Counted from the first letter of the stretch, positions 17,801 through 27,595 are shown. The stretch is 64,000 nucleotides of DNA from Guyparkeria sp. WRN-7 (GCF_001641825.1 NZ_LRFH01000015.1:161822-225821), one strand, 5' to 3'. Notes: generated by a model from the sequence alone, not told the origin. Program-made: numbers and translations.

Positions 17801-18241
17801 TCAGTCGCGCATCACGTGCTTGAGGATGCCGACCACCTGCTCCGGCGTGGTCGCCCAGGCCATGGCGGCGGCGTCGACTTCCTTGAGCGGGTGGATCAGT
17901 CCCTCGTCGTGCAGGGTGATGTAGGGCGTGCCCATCGCCGCGCAGTAGCCGGCATCGAAGGCGGCGTTCCACTGCTTGTACTTGTCGCCGAAGCGCACCA
18001 CGGCGATGTCGGCCTGCTCGATCAGGGTCTTGATGCGAATGGCGTTGACCTTGGCGGACTTGTGGTCGCGCCAGAACGGCTTGTCTTCCTCGCCGAGCAG
18101 GTCGCCGGCCGCATCGCTGGCGGCGTGGTCGGTGACCGGGCGGGTGAAGTTGATGTCGAGGCAGGCGTTCTTTGCGCCTTCCTCGATCTGTTCGCGCCAG
18201 TCGGTGTGGATCTCGCCGGAAAGATAGACGGTCAGGCTCAT
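17801..18241 (-). CDS. ytoQ: YtoQ family protein
   Basis: A 146-residue protein of the YtoQ family, related to nucleoside 2-deoxyribosyltransferase-like folds; function unknown. It starts MSLTVYLSGEIHTDWREQI, contains INFTRPVTDHAASD, the ADIAVVRFGDKYKQWNAAFDAG stretch typical of the fold, and ITLHDEGLIHPLKEVDAAAMAW. It lies 24 bp downstream of ilvD on the same strand and is probably cotranscribed with it. Confidence 0.88.
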   Translation of the reverse strand: MSLTVYLSGEIHTDWREQIEEGAKNACLDINFTRPVTDHAASDAAGDLLGEEDKPFWRDHKSAKVNAIRIKTLIEQADIAVVRFGDKYKQWNAAFDAGYCAAMGTPYITLHDEGLIHPLKEVDAAAMAWATTPEQVVGILKHVMRD

Positions 18242-18265
18242 CGGAATGCTCCTTGTTGATGCGCG

Positions 18266-19954
18266 TTATTCGGGCAGATCGGTGACCGCGCCGGTGGAGG
18301 CCGAGCTCACGGTCTTGGCATATTTTGCCAGCACGCCGCGCGGGTAGTTGGGTGCCGGGCGCTGCCATTTCGCGCGGCGGCGCTCGAGTTCGTCCTTGTC
18401 CACGGCAAGCTCGATGGTGTCGGCTACCGCATCGATGGTGATGGTGTCGCCGTCCTCGACCAGTGCGATCGGGCCGCCGTCGAAGGCCTCGGGGGTGATG
18501 TGGCCGACGACGAAGCCGTGGCTGCCGCCGGAGAAGCGCCCGTCGGTGATCAGCGCGACTTCCTTGCCGAGCCCCCGGCCCATGATCGCCGAGGTGGGCG
18601 AGAGCATCTCGCGCATGCCCGGCCCGCCGCGCGGGCCCTCGTAGCGGATCACCACGACGTCGCCGGCGGTGACGGTGCCATCCAAGATGCGGTCCTGGGC
18701 TTCTTCCTCGGAGCCAAACACCCTCGCGGTGCCGGAAAAGCGCGTGCCCTCCTTGCCGGTGATCTTGGCCACAGCCCCTTCGGGGGCGAGATTGCCCTTG
18801 AGCACGCGCAGGTGGCTGTCGGCCTTCTTCGGCGCATCGAGCGGGGCGATGATCTGCTGGTCGTCGGGATACGGTGCCACGTTCGCCAGGTTTTCCGCGA
18901 GCGTTTTGCCGGTCACCGTGAGGCAGTCGCCGTGCAGCAGGCCCGCGTCGAGCAGGTTCTTCATCAGCGGCAGGATGCCGCCGATCTCGACCAGCTCGCT
19001 CATCATGTAGTGCCCGGAGGGGCGCAGGTCGGCGAGCACCGGCACGCGTCGGCCGATCTCGGTGAAATCATCGAGCGTGAGCGGTACGTCGACCACGTTG
19101 GCCATCGCCAGCAGGTGCAGTACCGCGTTGGTCGAGCCGCCCAGGGCGATCGTGACCGTGATGGCGTTCTCGAAGGCCTCGCGGGTCATGATGTCGCGAG
19201 GCCGGATGTCCTTGTCCAGCAGATCGAGCACCGCCTGGCCGGCCGCCTCGCTGTCGGCGCGCTTCTCCTCGGAAACCGCGTTCTGCGCCGAGCTGCCCGG
19301 CAGGCTCATGCCGAGCGCCTCGATCGCCGAGGCCATGGTGTTGGCGGTGTACATGCCGCCGCAGGATCCGGGCCCCGGGATGGCGGTCTTCTCGATGTCT
19401 TCCAGGCGCGGCAGGTCGATCTCGCCCTTGGTGTAGGCGCCGACTGCCTCGAACACCGAGACGATGTCGGTGTGGCACTTGCCCGGCATGATGGTGCCGC
19501 CGTAGACGAACACCGACGGGCGGTTGAGGCGCGCCATGCCGATCAGGCAGCCGGGCATGTTCTTGTCGCAGCCGCCGATGGCGACCAGCCCGTCGAAGCC
19601 CTCGCAGCCGGCGACCGTCTCGATCGAGTCGGCGATCACCTCGCGCGAGACCAGCGAATACTTCATCCCCTCGGTGCCGTTGGCAATCCCGTCGGAGATG
19701 GTGATGGTGTTGAAGATCACGCCCTTGCCGCCGGCCGTGTCGGCGCCCGTGCGGGCGGCATCGGCGAGCTTGTCGATATGGGCGTTGCAGGGCGTGACCT
19801 GGCTCCAGGTCGAGGCGATACCGACCTGCGGCTTCTTGAAGTCCTCGTCCTGGAAGCCCACCGCGCGCAGCATCGCGCGGCTGGCGGACTTGTTGATGCC
19901 ATCGACCACCGGGGCGGAATGGCGGCGGCGCGGGTCGGTCGGCTGGTCGCTCAT
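18266..19954 (-). CDS. ilvD: Dihydroxy-acid dehydratase
   Basis: Iron-sulfur enzyme of branched-chain amino-acid synthesis, making the 2-keto acids for valine and isoleucine. The 562-residue length is normal for the family. The cluster cysteines lie in [31 protein letters not shown] and [17 protein letters not shown]; the C-terminal [21 protein letters not shown] signature is clear. It is followed by ytoQ on the minus strand. Confidence 0.98.
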   Translation of the reverse strand: MSDQPTDPRRRHSAPVVDGINKSASRAMLRAVGFQDEDFKKPQVGIASTWSQVTPCNAHIDKLADAARTGADTAGGKGVIFNTITISDGIANGTEGMKYSLVSREVIADSIETVAGCEGFDGLVAIGGCDKNMPGCLIGMARLNRPSVFVYGGTIMPGKCHTDIVSVFEAVGAYTKGEIDLPRLEDIEKTAIPGPGSCGGMYTANTMASAIEALGMSLPGSSAQNAVSEEKRADSEAAGQAVLDLLDKDIRPRDIMTREAFENAITVTIALGGSTNAVLHLLAMANVVDVPLTLDDFTEIGRRVPVLADLRPSGHYMMSELVEIGGILPLMKNLLDAGLLHGDCLTVTGKTLAENLANVAPYPDDQQIIAPLDAPKKADSHLRVLKGNLAPEGAVAKITGKEGTRFSGTARVFGSEEEAQDRILDGTVTAGDVVVIRYEGPRGGPGMREMLSPTSAIMGRGLGKEVALITDGRFSGGSHGFVVGHITPEAFDGGPIALVEDGDTITIDAVADTIELAVDKDELERRRAKWQRPAPNYPRGVLAKYAKTVSSASTGAVTDLPE

Positions 19955-20006
19955 GCACGCTCTCCTTGGTTGTTCAGATTCGGAATTCGGAATGCACTGA
20001 GGGTAC

Positions 20007-20031
20007 GAAAAAGCCCGGCGGTGTGCCGGGC
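20007..20031 (-). terminator. Terminator after the PfpI-family gene
   Basis: Stem GCCCGGC / GCCGGGC (20013-20019 with 20025-20031) followed on the minus strand by TTTTT. It lies 24 bp after the pfpI-type gene and separates it from ilvD. Confidence 0.85.
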
Positions 20032-20054
20032 CCCTTATCGATTCGGTGAGCAGG

Positions 20055-20603
20055 TCATGGCCGGCTTTCGGCGATTTCCTCGACCAGCTTGGTGGTGAAC
20101 GCCGGCAGGTCGTGCGGGTTGCGGCTGGTCACCAGGCCATCGTCGACCACCACTTCCTCGTCGACCCAGACCGCCCCGGCATTCTTCAGGTCGGTCTGGA
20201 TGCTCGGGTAGGAGGTGACGCGCCGCCCCTGCAGCACGTCCGCCTCGGCCAGCGTCCAGCCGCCGTGGCAGATCGCCGCCACGGGCTTGTGGTGATCGAA
20301 GAAGCCCTGCACGAAGGTCACGGCCTTCTCGTTCTGGCGCAGTGCATCGGGGTTCATCACGCCACCGGGCAGTACCAGTGCATCGAAGTCCGACTCGCTG
20401 GCGGAATCCAGTGCGACGTCGACGTCGAACTCGTCGCCCCAGTGGGTGTGCTTCCAGCCCTTCACTTTGCCGTCGGCCGGGGAGACGATCTCGGCGGACG
20501 CGCCGGCTTCCTCGAGCGCGCGTTTGGGCTCGGTCAGCTCGATCTGCTCGAAACCGTCGGCCACCAGCAGGGCGACGCGTTTGCCATGAAGTCTCTCGAC
20601 CAT
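20055..20603 (-). CDS. PfpI/DJ-1 family type 1 glutamine amidotransferase-like protein
   Basis: A 182-residue DJ-1/PfpI superfamily protein. The nucleophile cysteine lies in [20 protein letters not shown], and an upstream acid in [22 protein letters not shown]. Members are reported as proteases, glyoxalase/deglycase-like enzymes or general stress proteins, and the sequence does not separate these. Single gene with its own terminator, ending 100 bp from ilvD. Confidence 0.9.
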   Translation of the reverse strand: MVERLHGKRVALLVADGFEQIELTEPKRALEEAGASAEIVSPADGKVKGWKHTHWGDEFDVDVALDSASESDFDALVLPGGVMNPDALRQNEKAVTFVQGFFDHHKPVAAICHGGWTLAEADVLQGRRVTSYPSIQTDLKNAGAVWVDEEVVVDDGLVTSRNPHDLPAFTTKLVEEIAESRP

Positions 20604-20700
20604 GCGGGACCTCCTTGGGTCGTCGATGTCAGTGAACCTCCCTGGAGGATAGAAGATGCCGGGGCTGCCTTCAGCTGGACGAATGGTTGAAATTTCAGGG

Positions 20701-20728
20701 TTGAACGGTTTGCCCGACTATTTATCTT
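20701..20728 (+). promoter_or_regulatory. Possible sigma70 promoter of the diguanylate cyclase gene
   Basis: TTGAAC (20701-20706), 16-nt spacer, TATCTT (20723-20728) in an unusually AT-rich stretch of the intergenic region, about 105 bp before the start codon. Both boxes deviate from consensus. Confidence 0.35.
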
Positions 20729-20835
20729 GGGTATATCGTCCAAGGTGTCGTTTCGATTCCGGCTGGTGGAACCCCATGGTCGTGGACTAAGTTGCAGGCT
20801 TGTGCCGCCCGGCGCGGTGGCCAGGGAGGCGAACC

Positions 20836-21909
20836 GTGAGACACGTGAACAAGACGCTGCTTGAACAGATGCAGATGAGTGACGCCGAGATCTCACGGCG
20901 CATGGAATTGCTGGGCCTCACCGATCAGGACCTGCGTTGTCTGACCAGCAAGAAGCAGCTTATCGAGGGGCTCGTCGATGGGGTGGTGGGGGAGTTCTAC
21001 GACCGGCAGACCGACATCGACGAGATCGCCTTGCTGATCGGCGATGCCGACACGCTCCATCGCCTGCGACGCGCCCAGCGTCGTTACGTGCTCGACCTGT
21101 TTGCCGGCGATTACGGCCCGGAATACGTCAACAACCGCTTGCGGATCGGCATGGTCCACAAGCGCATCGGCGTGGAGCCCAAGCTCTATCTCTCCGCCCT
21201 GCGCACGCTCAAAGAACTCATCATTCAGGCCCTGACGGCCTCGATCCGCGATGCGGACGATCTTGCCGCGACCCTGCGTGCCCTCGACAAGCTGCTCTAC
21301 TTCGATACCACTCTCGTTTTCGACACCTACATCGATTCGCTCGTCGGCGAGATCGAGGCGGCCAAGCGACGTATGGAAGACTACGCCACCAGCCTCGAGG
21401 AGAAGGTGGCCCGGCGTACCGCCCAGCTCGAGGAGCAGGCCAAGCTCGACCCGCTGACCGGTGTCTACAACCTGCGCGCGATGCAGGACGTGCTGGTCCG
21501 GGAAATGGAGCTGGCGCGCCGGCGCCGGGGAATGACGTCGGTGGTCTACATCGACATCGACGATTTCAAGCAGATCAACGACCAGTACGGCCATCTGCAC
21601 GGCGACGACGTGCTCAAGGATCTCGGGTGGGCATTGAGCGAATGCCTGCGCTCGACGGATATCCCGTTTCGCTATGGAGGTGACGAGTTCTGCGCCCTGT
21701 TGCCCGATTGCGGGATTGCCGATGCCCGCGCCATCTGCGACAAGGTCATCGACTCGTTCCGAAAGCCCAATCCGGAAGTCTCGCTCAGTGTCGGTGTGGC
21801 CGAGACGCGGCACGACGACTGCTATGAATGGGAAGCGCTGATCGACATTGCCGACGAGCGCATGTACGGCGCCAAGAAGCAGGAAGGTTGTTGCGTCCAG
21901 GAAGAATGA
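20836..21909 (+). CDS. Globin-coupled diguanylate cyclase (protoglobin-GGDEF, DosC-like)
   Basis: Makes cyclic di-GMP under control of a heme-bound gas sensor. Residues ~15-165 resemble a protoglobin/globin-coupled sensor domain: a tyrosine in VVGEFYDRQTDIDEIA where the distal pocket is expected, and MVHKRIGVEPKLYLSALR with the likely proximal heme His. A coiled linker (~180-200) leads to a GGDEF domain with DPLTGVYNLRAM, DIDDFKQINDQYGHLHGDD and an intact RYGGDEF active site; no RxxD inhibitory site stands out. The start is GTG at 20836, with AGGGAGG at 20823-20829 correctly spaced. 357 residues. Confidence 0.87.
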   Translation: MRHVNKTLLEQMQMSDAEISRRMELLGLTDQDLRCLTSKKQLIEGLVDGVVGEFYDRQTDIDEIALLIGDADTLHRLRRAQRRYVLDLFAGDYGPEYVNNRLRIGMVHKRIGVEPKLYLSALRTLKELIIQALTASIRDADDLAATLRALDKLLYFDTTLVFDTYIDSLVGEIEAAKRRMEDYATSLEEKVARRTAQLEEQAKLDPLTGVYNLRAMQDVLVREMELARRRRGMTSVVYIDIDDFKQINDQYGHLHGDDVLKDLGWALSECLRSTDIPFRYGGDEFCALLPDCGIADARAICDKVIDSFRKPNPEVSLSVGVAETRHDDCYEWEALIDIADERMYGAKKQEGCCVQEE

Positions 21910-21987
21910 GCCTGTCGGTCGCGTGGCCGACGTGGCATCGACCGCCGGGCTATCCTTCATGACGATCCGTGCAACGAGTCTGCCGCC

Positions 21988-22965
21988 ATGCGCGTTTTCC
22001 GAAAGTGTCTTTCCTGCCTGTTTGCGGTGATGGTCGCCAGTCTTGCCGTCACGCAGGCCCGGGCGGACTATTCCACCCCGGCGAGAACGTTCGATCTCGA
22101 CGATCGACCGGTGCAGTACCACCTGATGGGTGAGTCCGGCGCACCCGTGGCGATTCTGCTTGGCGGTGGGCCGGGATTTTCCAGCTGGAATCTCGAACCG
22201 GTGCAGCGGCGGCTGGCCGAGATCGGCTATCGCGTGGTGCTGATGGACATGCTCGGGGTGGGCGAGAACGAGCGGGATGTGCTCGAGTCGCCGTTGGCCG
22301 CCTGGAAACGGCAGGTCGCGGGCGTCCATGCCGAGGTGGCCGGCGATGAGCCGGTGCTGCTGGTGGGGCATTCCTGGGGTGCGCTGATGGCGCTGGTCTA
22401 CACGCGATCCCGTCCCGATGCGGTCAGCCGCATCGTCATGCTCAACCCGGTCGACCCCGAACGCCGGGCCTTGCGTGATCTGACCGTGGAGATCGACAAC
22501 CGGCGCGAGGCTGCGGTCGGTGATGACTGGCCGAGCGAATCGGACTGGGACAACAGCGTGGCGGTGGCCGGTGACATGGCCGTACATGCCCGACGCCAGA
22601 TCGAAAACGCGCTGCCTGCCTATTTCCTCGACTACCGGCAGGGGCAGCGATATGCCCGGCAGTTCAGCGAACGGGATTTTGAACCCGGTCTCAACGTCCG
22701 CGGCTGGCAGGCGTATCGTGCCGATCCGGTCGACTACGCGACCATGCGCGACTGGGATGTGCCGATCGGTTTCATCGGCTGTCGGCAGGACCTGCTGATG
22801 CCCGAGAACCTCGACGCGTTGGAGGCCAACGTCTCGCTGGCGGGGGTCGAGGTGCTAGAGGGGTGCGTGCACTTCCCCTGGGAGGAGGTGCCCAGGGCAT
22901 TCGGCGAGGCCCTGATGCGCCTCGTGCCCGGGCCGGCAGAGCTGACGGACGCGAAGGCCCCTTGA
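21988..22965 (+). CDS. Secreted alpha/beta-hydrolase
   Basis: A 325-residue alpha/beta-hydrolase with a Sec signal peptide (residues 1 to about 26, ending TQARA), so it acts in the periplasm or outside. The oxyanion region GGGPGFSSWNLEPV resembles the HGGPG motif of proline-iminopeptidase-like hydrolases, and the nucleophile serine is in VGHSWGALMALVY. The acid probably lies near FIGCRQDLLMPEN, and the histidine in CVHFPWEE. The substrate cannot be told from sequence. It ends 6 bp from an opposing lipoprotein gene. Confidence 0.83.
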   Translation: MRVFRKCLSCLFAVMVASLAVTQARADYSTPARTFDLDDRPVQYHLMGESGAPVAILLGGGPGFSSWNLEPVQRRLAEIGYRVVLMDMLGVGENERDVLESPLAAWKRQVAGVHAEVAGDEPVLLVGHSWGALMALVYTRSRPDAVSRIVMLNPVDPERRALRDLTVEIDNRREAAVGDDWPSESDWDNSVAVAGDMAVHARRQIENALPAYFLDYRQGQRYARQFSERDFEPGLNVRGWQAYRADPVDYATMRDWDVPIGFIGCRQDLLMPENLDALEANVSLAGVEVLEGCVHFPWEEVPRAFGEALMRLVPGPAELTDAKAP

Positions 22966-22971
22966 AACGGG

Positions 22972-23121
22972 TTACTCGCCGTTCTTGTTTTTGCTGGCCG
23001 CGCCTTCGACCGAGCCGCCGAGGCTCTGGAGATCCTCGCCGAGGCCTTCCATGGTGTTGCAGCCGGCGGTCACGGCCAGCAGGCCGGCAAGCAGGGTGGC
23101 GGTGATGAGTCGGTGGATCAT
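22972..23121 (-). CDS. Entericidin-like lipoprotein 1
   Basis: A 49-residue small lipoprotein: MIHRLITATLLAGLLAVTAGC, with lipobox TAGC at residue 21, then NTMEGLGEDLQSLGGSVEGA. The 'C-NT-x-EG-x-G-x-D' core is that of entericidin A/B, small cell-envelope lipoproteins tied to stress-induced lysis in E. coli. The start ATG follows GGAGAA. It lies downstream of a related gene, with a terminator between them. Confidence 0.85.
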   Translation of the reverse strand: MIHRLITATLLAGLLAVTAGCNTMEGLGEDLQSLGGSVEGAASKNKNGE

Positions 23122-23211
23122 GCGGGGTTCTCCATGTTGTTTGTCAGGCAGCCGATCGCTGGCGGCTCGATCGCATTTTGCCTTGCCGCGCCGGGTTCGG
23201 CCAGCGGTGCC

Positions 23212-23238
23212 AAAAAAAACCACGCCGTCTCGGCGTGG
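23212..23238 (-). terminator. Terminator between the two entericidin-like genes
   Basis: Stem CCACGCCG / CGGCGTGG (23220-23227 with 23231-23238) followed on the minus strand by eight T. Reads from the upstream lipoprotein gene should stop here. Confidence 0.88.
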
Positions 23239-23267
23239 CTTCGTTTCCGCCGGAGGGTGGCGTGGTG

Positions 23268-23420
23268 TCAATCGTGCTCTTCGGCCTCGCCTTCGATGGA
23301 CTCACCGAGCTCCTCGGTGTCCTCACCCAGGCCTTCCACGGTGTTGCAGCCGGCAAGGAAGGCCAGCGGGGCCGTCAGAAGAGCGATCAGGCTCATGCGC
23401 TTGAGTACGGAAATCGTCAT
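23268..23420 (-). CDS. Entericidin-like lipoprotein 2
   Basis: A 50-residue lipoprotein: MTISVLKRMSLIALLTAPLA, then lipobox LAGC and NTVEGLGEDTEELGESIEGE, ending in an acidic tail. It shares the C-N-T-x-E-G-L-G-E-D core with the neighbouring copy and is more acidic. The start follows GGTGAAG. The two copies recall the ecnA/ecnB toxin-antidote pair, but neither can be matched to A or B from sequence. Confidence 0.83.
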   Translation of the reverse strand: MTISVLKRMSLIALLTAPLAFLAGCNTVEGLGEDTEELGESIEGEAEEHD

Positions 23421-23531
23421 ATCGCTTCACCTTTTCGTTTTTTGCGCAAGTGTCAGTGTCTAGGATAGACGCTAAACGGAAAGGTTCCTGCGGCGGTCGG
23501 CATTGGCTTCGGCCGCAGGAGAGGAGATGCT

Positions 23532-24734
23532 TTGGAGATACTGCTGATCGGGGTGCTGTTGCTGAGCGGGCTGGCTGTCGGGTCGCTGGGTAGTCACCTG
23601 CTGGGAGTGCCTCGCGTGGCGGGGTACATCCTGCTGGGCATGCTGTTCGCACCGGATCTCCTCGGCGGGCATCTGGGCATGGAGAGCACCGACTGGACCC
23701 AGCCGCTGGTGTCCGTCGCCCTCGGCATCATCGCCTACGTCATCGGCGGGGCCATTTCCCCCGGGCAGTTGCGTCGTCTGGGCTGGAGCATTGTCGGGGC
23801 GACGCTGGGCGAGGTCTCGGGCGCCTTCCTGGCGGTGCTCGGCGGCGTGCTGCTGCTGGGCATGACGGTGGCCGACCTGCCGTTGTGGTCGTTCGCGCTG
23901 GTGCTTGCCGCCGTCGCGCCTGCCACGGCGCCCGCCGCCATCGTGGCGGTGGTGCATCAATACCGTGCCCGCGGCCAACTGACCACCACGCTGCTGGGCA
24001 TGGTGGCAATCGACGATGCACTCGGCATTTTCATCTTTGCCCTGGTGTTGGCCCTCGTTGGCAGCGGCTCGATCGGCAGCGCGTTGGGAACGGCCTTCTG
24101 GGAGATCGGTGTGGCCCTGCTTGTTGGCGGGATGGGCGGTTTTCTGATCGAGCGTCTCTCGCGCCGGTTCCACGAACAAAGCATGCTGCTGCCCATGCTC
24201 CTGGGCGGGATTTTCCTTACCGTCGGGCTGGCGGAGTGGGCGGAATTCTCGGCGTTGCTCGCGGCGATGGTGCTGGGTTTCTCGGTGCGCTGGTTCTGCG
24301 GCCCACATGCCGAGCGACTGTTCGAGCCGGTCGAGGATCTCGAGGAGACCGTCTTCGTGCTGTTCTTCACCTTCGCCGGGCTGCACTTCGATCCGTCGGC
24401 CGTGATCGACTACTGGCCGCTGATGCTGGTGTACTTCGTCGCCCGCGCCGTCGGGTTGTTCGTCGGTGGCGGCAGCGGCGCGCGACTGGCCGGTGCCTCC
24501 AGGCCGGTCTGGTCGAATGTCGGTTTCGGGCTGTTTCCGCAGGGCGGTGTGGCCATCGGTCTGGCCCTGCTGCTGTTGCACTACCCGGGGTTCTCGAAGG
24601 CAGGCGAGGTCATCGTCAACCTGATCACCACCACCACGCTACTGACCGAGGCGGTCGGTGCGATTTCGGTGCGCTACGGCCTGCGTCGGGCCGGTGAGCT
24701 GGGCCTGGAACAGGCCGGAGGAGAGGCGAAATGA
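23532..24734 (+). CDS. CPA2-family cation:proton antiporter
   Basis: A 400-residue membrane protein with about 12 hydrophobic helices and no cytoplasmic RCK domain, of the monovalent cation:H+ antiporter-2 (KefB/NapA-like) type. Features are GVPRVAGYILLGMLFAPDLLG early on and VAIDDALGIFIFALVLAL, holding the aspartate pair expected for cation exchange. It is read from a TTG codon behind GAGGAG. Its stop overlaps the start of a CBS-domain gene, a probable regulatory partner. Confidence 0.85.
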   Translation: MEILLIGVLLLSGLAVGSLGSHLLGVPRVAGYILLGMLFAPDLLGGHLGMESTDWTQPLVSVALGIIAYVIGGAISPGQLRRLGWSIVGATLGEVSGAFLAVLGGVLLLGMTVADLPLWSFALVLAAVAPATAPAAIVAVVHQYRARGQLTTTLLGMVAIDDALGIFIFALVLALVGSGSIGSALGTAFWEIGVALLVGGMGGFLIERLSRRFHEQSMLLPMLLGGIFLTVGLAEWAEFSALLAAMVLGFSVRWFCGPHAERLFEPVEDLEETVFVLFFTFAGLHFDPSAVIDYWPLMLVYFVARAVGLFVGGGSGARLAGASRPVWSNVGFGLFPQGGVAIGLALLLLHYPGFSKAGEVIVNLITTTTLLTEAVGAISVRYGLRRAGELGLEQAGGEAK

Positions 24735-25171
24735 AGATTGCCGACTGGCTGGATCTGCATCCCGTGACCGGCGTGACAGTCGGGCGTGACGCCTCGCTCG
24801 AGGAGGCGGCCGACGCGCTGCTGGGCGAGCCGGAGTGCCGGGATATCTACGTCACCGACGCAGAGGGGCGAGTCGTCGGTCACCTGGGTTTCCGTCGCCT
24901 GGCCGGTGTGCTGCTCTCGGCCCATCGGCCGACGCACAGCCGGCGGCAGATGCTGGAGCGCGTGGCGCGTGGACCGGTGCACGAGTTCATGGATCGGCGC
25001 TTCATCTCGGCCCGGCTGGACGAGAGTGTTCACCATGTCCTGCACCCGCACATGGAGCGGCGGGTCGAGGATATCCCGGTGCTGGACGGGGAGGGGCGAC
25101 TGGCGGGCGTGATCCGGCTGGTGGACCTGGTTCGTGCGGCGATCGAGCCGTCGGACGACAGCATCGGCTGA
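24731..25171 (+). CDS. CBS-domain protein, probable antiporter regulator
   Basis: A 146-residue cytoplasmic protein made of two CBS motifs: VGRDASLEEAADALLGEPECRDIYVTDAEGRVV (split here over residues ~17-50) and VHEFMDRRFISARLDE through DIPVLDGEGRLAGVIRLVDLVR. CBS pairs bind adenine nucleotides and regulate channels and transporters. The start codon overlaps the antiporter stop (ATGA), so the two are coupled. It converges with rimB, with only 3 bp between the stops. Confidence 0.85.
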   Translation: MKIADWLDLHPVTGVTVGRDASLEEAADALLGEPECRDIYVTDAEGRVVGHLGFRRLAGVLLSAHRPTHSRRQMLERVARGPVHEFMDRRFISARLDESVHHVLHPHMERRVEDIPVLDGEGRLAGVIRLVDLVRAAIEPSDDSIG

Positions 25172-25174
25172 TCC

Positions 25175-25633
25175 TCAGCCGCCCGGTTCGCCGGCCAGAT
25201 AGGAGGCCGCGGGATCGACCAGGAAACGCCCTTCCATCGCCCGGCGGCCGAGCAGCATGCGAAAGCGCATCGTGTCGCGGTCGGTCAGCGTCAGTTCGAC
25301 GGCCCCCTCCATCTCCCCGATCACCATGCGCGTGCTGATCACGTAACGGTTCTCGCGGTGGCCGCCGGAGTCGGAGACCAGGCGACGATCGAGCAGTTCG
25401 GCCTCGCAACGGATGATGGTGTCGTTGTCCTGCTGGATCGGGTGCACCCCGATGCGGACCATGTCCCGCCCGTTGCGGCGAAACGGCTCGACGGCGAAGG
25501 CGTGCAGCGCCGAGGTCTTTGCGCCGGTATCCACCTTCGCCTTGATCCGGTCGATGCCGAGATCCGGCAGCGCGACCCATTCGCGCCAGCCCAGCCGGGA
25601 GAGCCGCTCGTTCATGTCCTCGAGTTCAGTCAT
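25175..25633 (-). CDS. rimB: RimB-type retropepsin-like protease (ATP-dependent zinc protease family)
   Basis: A 152-residue protein of the DUF785/RimK-associated retropepsin-like family. The aspartic-protease-like core is [17 protein letters not shown] at about residue 30-46, followed by [24 protein letters not shown] and [18 protein letters not shown]. In Pseudomonas such a protein (RimB) works with RimK on glutamate-modified S6. It is the last gene of the rimK operon, 5 bp after the middle gene. Confidence 0.85.
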   Translation of the reverse strand: MTELEDMNERLSRLGWREWVALPDLGIDRIKAKVDTGAKTSALHAFAVEPFRRNGRDMVRIGVHPIQQDNDTIIRCEAELLDRRLVSDSGGHRENRYVISTRMVIGEMEGAVELTLTDRDTMRFRMLLGRRAMEGRFLVDPAASYLAGEPGG

Positions 25634-25638
25634 GCGCG

Positions 25639-26670
25639 TCAGTCCTCGGAGACGTCCTCTTCCTCTGAGTGGTTGGCCTGGAAATCCTCCACCGAGCCGG
25701 CGATCTCGCTGACATCGCCCTTGAAGCGGGCGATGTGATAGACCGCGTCCCCCTCGTGAACCAGTGGTCGCTCGAGGCGCCCGATCACCACGCCGCTGCT
25801 GGTGGAGATGATTGCCTCGCGTCGGCCGCTGTAGGCATCGTCGACGTACCCCAGGGTCTCGCCGCGCGCCACCTCGGCGCCCAGGCGCACCGCCGTGGCC
25901 AGCATGCCGCTCTCCGGGGCGCGCACCCACAGGCTGCGCCGGGAGATGAACGGTTCCGGCCGCGCGGTCTTGCGTCGCGAGGGTGCCAGCATGCCGAGCG
26001 TGCGCATGACGCTAAGCACCCCCTGGGTGCCGGCGCGGATGGAGACCTCGTCGAATCGCAGTGCTTCGCCCGCTTCGTAGAGCAGCATCGGGATGCCCAG
26101 TTCGCCGGCGGCCGCCCGTAGCGAGCCGTCGCGCAGCGAGGCATTGAGCAGCACCGGCACGCCGAAGGCCTTCGCCAGTCGCAGGGTCTCCGGGTCATCG
26201 AGATTGCCGCGGATCTGCGGCAGGTTGGTGCGGTGCATCGCGCCGGTGTGCAGGTCGATGCCATGCGTGCAGCGCGTGACGATCTCCTCGAGAAACAGGT
26301 TCGCCAGGCGCGCGGCCAGCGAGCCCTCGTCGGAGCCGGGGAACGAACGATTGAGATCGCGCCGGTCCGGCAGGTAGCGGCTCTCATGAATCAGGCCGTA
26401 GGCGTTGACCACCGGCACGGCGATCAGCGTGCCTCGCAAACGAGAGAGGGCGCGGGTCTTGAGCACCCGGCGGATGATCTCGACCCCATTGAGCTCGTCG
26501 CCGTGCACGGCCGCGCAGACGAACAGGGTGGGGCCGTCACGACGGCCGTGGATGACGTGCACCGGCATGGAGAGCTCGGTGTGCGAGCTCAGTCGCGGCA
26601 TCTGCAGGTCGACCAGGGCCCGGCTGCCGGGAGCGATCTTGCGGCCGGCGATCTCGAACGGTGCGCGCAT
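25639..26670 (-). CDS. Succinylglutamate desuccinylase/aspartoacylase family protein
   Basis: A 343-residue zinc deacylase of the M14-related AstE/AspA group. The metal ligands are His and Glu in [15 protein letters not shown] (~54-68) and His in [18 protein letters not shown] (~138-155); [14 protein letters not shown] is the substrate-arginine region. The C-terminal part is a barrel-like domain ([23 protein letters not shown]). It sits between rimK and rimB, 4 bp from the former. The substrate is unknown, but the context suggests an amino-acyl or peptide glutamate bond. Confidence 0.85.
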   Translation of the reverse strand: MRAPFEIAGRKIAPGSRALVDLQMPRLSSHTELSMPVHVIHGRRDGPTLFVCAAVHGDELNGVEIIRRVLKTRALSRLRGTLIAVPVVNAYGLIHESRYLPDRRDLNRSFPGSDEGSLAARLANLFLEEIVTRCTHGIDLHTGAMHRTNLPQIRGNLDDPETLRLAKAFGVPVLLNASLRDGSLRAAAGELGIPMLLYEAGEALRFDEVSIRAGTQGVLSVMRTLGMLAPSRRKTARPEPFISRRSLWVRAPESGMLATAVRLGAEVARGETLGYVDDAYSGRREAIISTSSGVVIGRLERPLVHEGDAVYHIARFKGDVSEIAGSVEDFQANHSEEEDVSED

Positions 26671-26674
26671 GTCC

Positions 26675-27595
26675 TCAGCCGTGACCGCGGGTGCGGGTCA
26701 GGCCGCGCTTTGTGCGCCGTTCGGCCAGCCGTTTCTCGATGAACTGGATCTGCATGCCGGCGATGTCCTTGCCGGTGGCCTTCTCGATGCCCTCGAGGCC
26801 GGGCGAGGAGTTCACTTCCATGACCACCGCCCCGTGATTGGAGCGCAGCAGGTCGACACCGGCGACATTGAGGCCCATGGTCTTGGCCGCTCGCACGGCG
26901 GTGGAGCGCTCCTCGGGGGTGATGCGGATCAGGCTGGCCGAGCCGCCGCGGTGCAGGTTGGAGCGGAACTCGCCCTCGGCGCCCTGGCGCTTCATCGCCG
27001 CGACCACCTTGTCGCCGATGACGAAGCAGCGGATGTCGGCACCGTTGGCCTCGCGGATGTATTCCTGCACCAGGATGTTGGTCTTGGTGCCCATGAAGGC
27101 CTCGATGACGCTTTCCGCGGCCTGCTTGGTTTCGGCCAGCACCACGCCGATCCCCTGCGTGCCCTCGAGCAGCTTGATCACCAGCGGGGCGCCGCCGACC
27201 ATCTTGATCAGGTCCTCGACGTCGTCGGGTCGGTGGGCGAAGCCGGTCACCGGCAGGCCGATGCCCTTGCGCGAGAGCAGCTGCAGCGAGCGCAGCTTGT
27301 CCCGCGAGCGACTGATGGCGACCGATTCGTTCAGCGGGGCGGTGCCCATCATCTCGAACTGCCGCAGCACCGCCGTGCCGTAGAAGGTGATCGAGGCGCC
27401 GATGCGCGGGATCACCGCGTCGAATCCCTCGAGTTCCTCGCCCTTGTAGTGCACCTCGGGATTGTTCGAGGCGATGTTCATGTAGCAGCGCAACACGTCG
27501 AGCACGCGGACCTCGTGACCGCGTTCCTCGGCCGCCTCGATCAGGCGACGAGTGGAGTAGAGCTTGGGGTTGCGCGACAGGATGGCGATCTTCAT
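26675..27595 (-). CDS. rimK: Ribosomal protein S6 modification protein, alpha-L-glutamate ligase RimK
   Basis: ATP-grasp ligase that adds glutamate residues to the C-terminus of ribosomal protein S6. The 306-residue protein starts [18 protein letters not shown] and has the pre-ATP-grasp VLRCYMNI segment, [19 protein letters not shown], the core [16 protein letters not shown], and the metal-binding [17 protein letters not shown]. It is the first gene of a three-gene minus-strand operon with a deacylase and RimB. Confidence 0.95.
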   Translation of the reverse strand: MKIAILSRNPKLYSTRRLIEAAEERGHEVRVLDVLRCYMNIASNNPEVHYKGEELEGFDAVIPRIGASITFYGTAVLRQFEMMGTAPLNESVAISRSRDKLRSLQLLSRKGIGLPVTGFAHRPDDVEDLIKMVGGAPLVIKLLEGTQGIGVVLAETKQAAESVIEAFMGTKTNILVQEYIREANGADIRCFVIGDKVVAAMKRQGAEGEFRSNLHRGGSASLIRITPEERSTAVRAAKTMGLNVAGVDLLRSNHGAVVMEVNSSPGLEGIEKATGKDIAGMQIQFIEKRLAERRTKRGLTRTRGHG

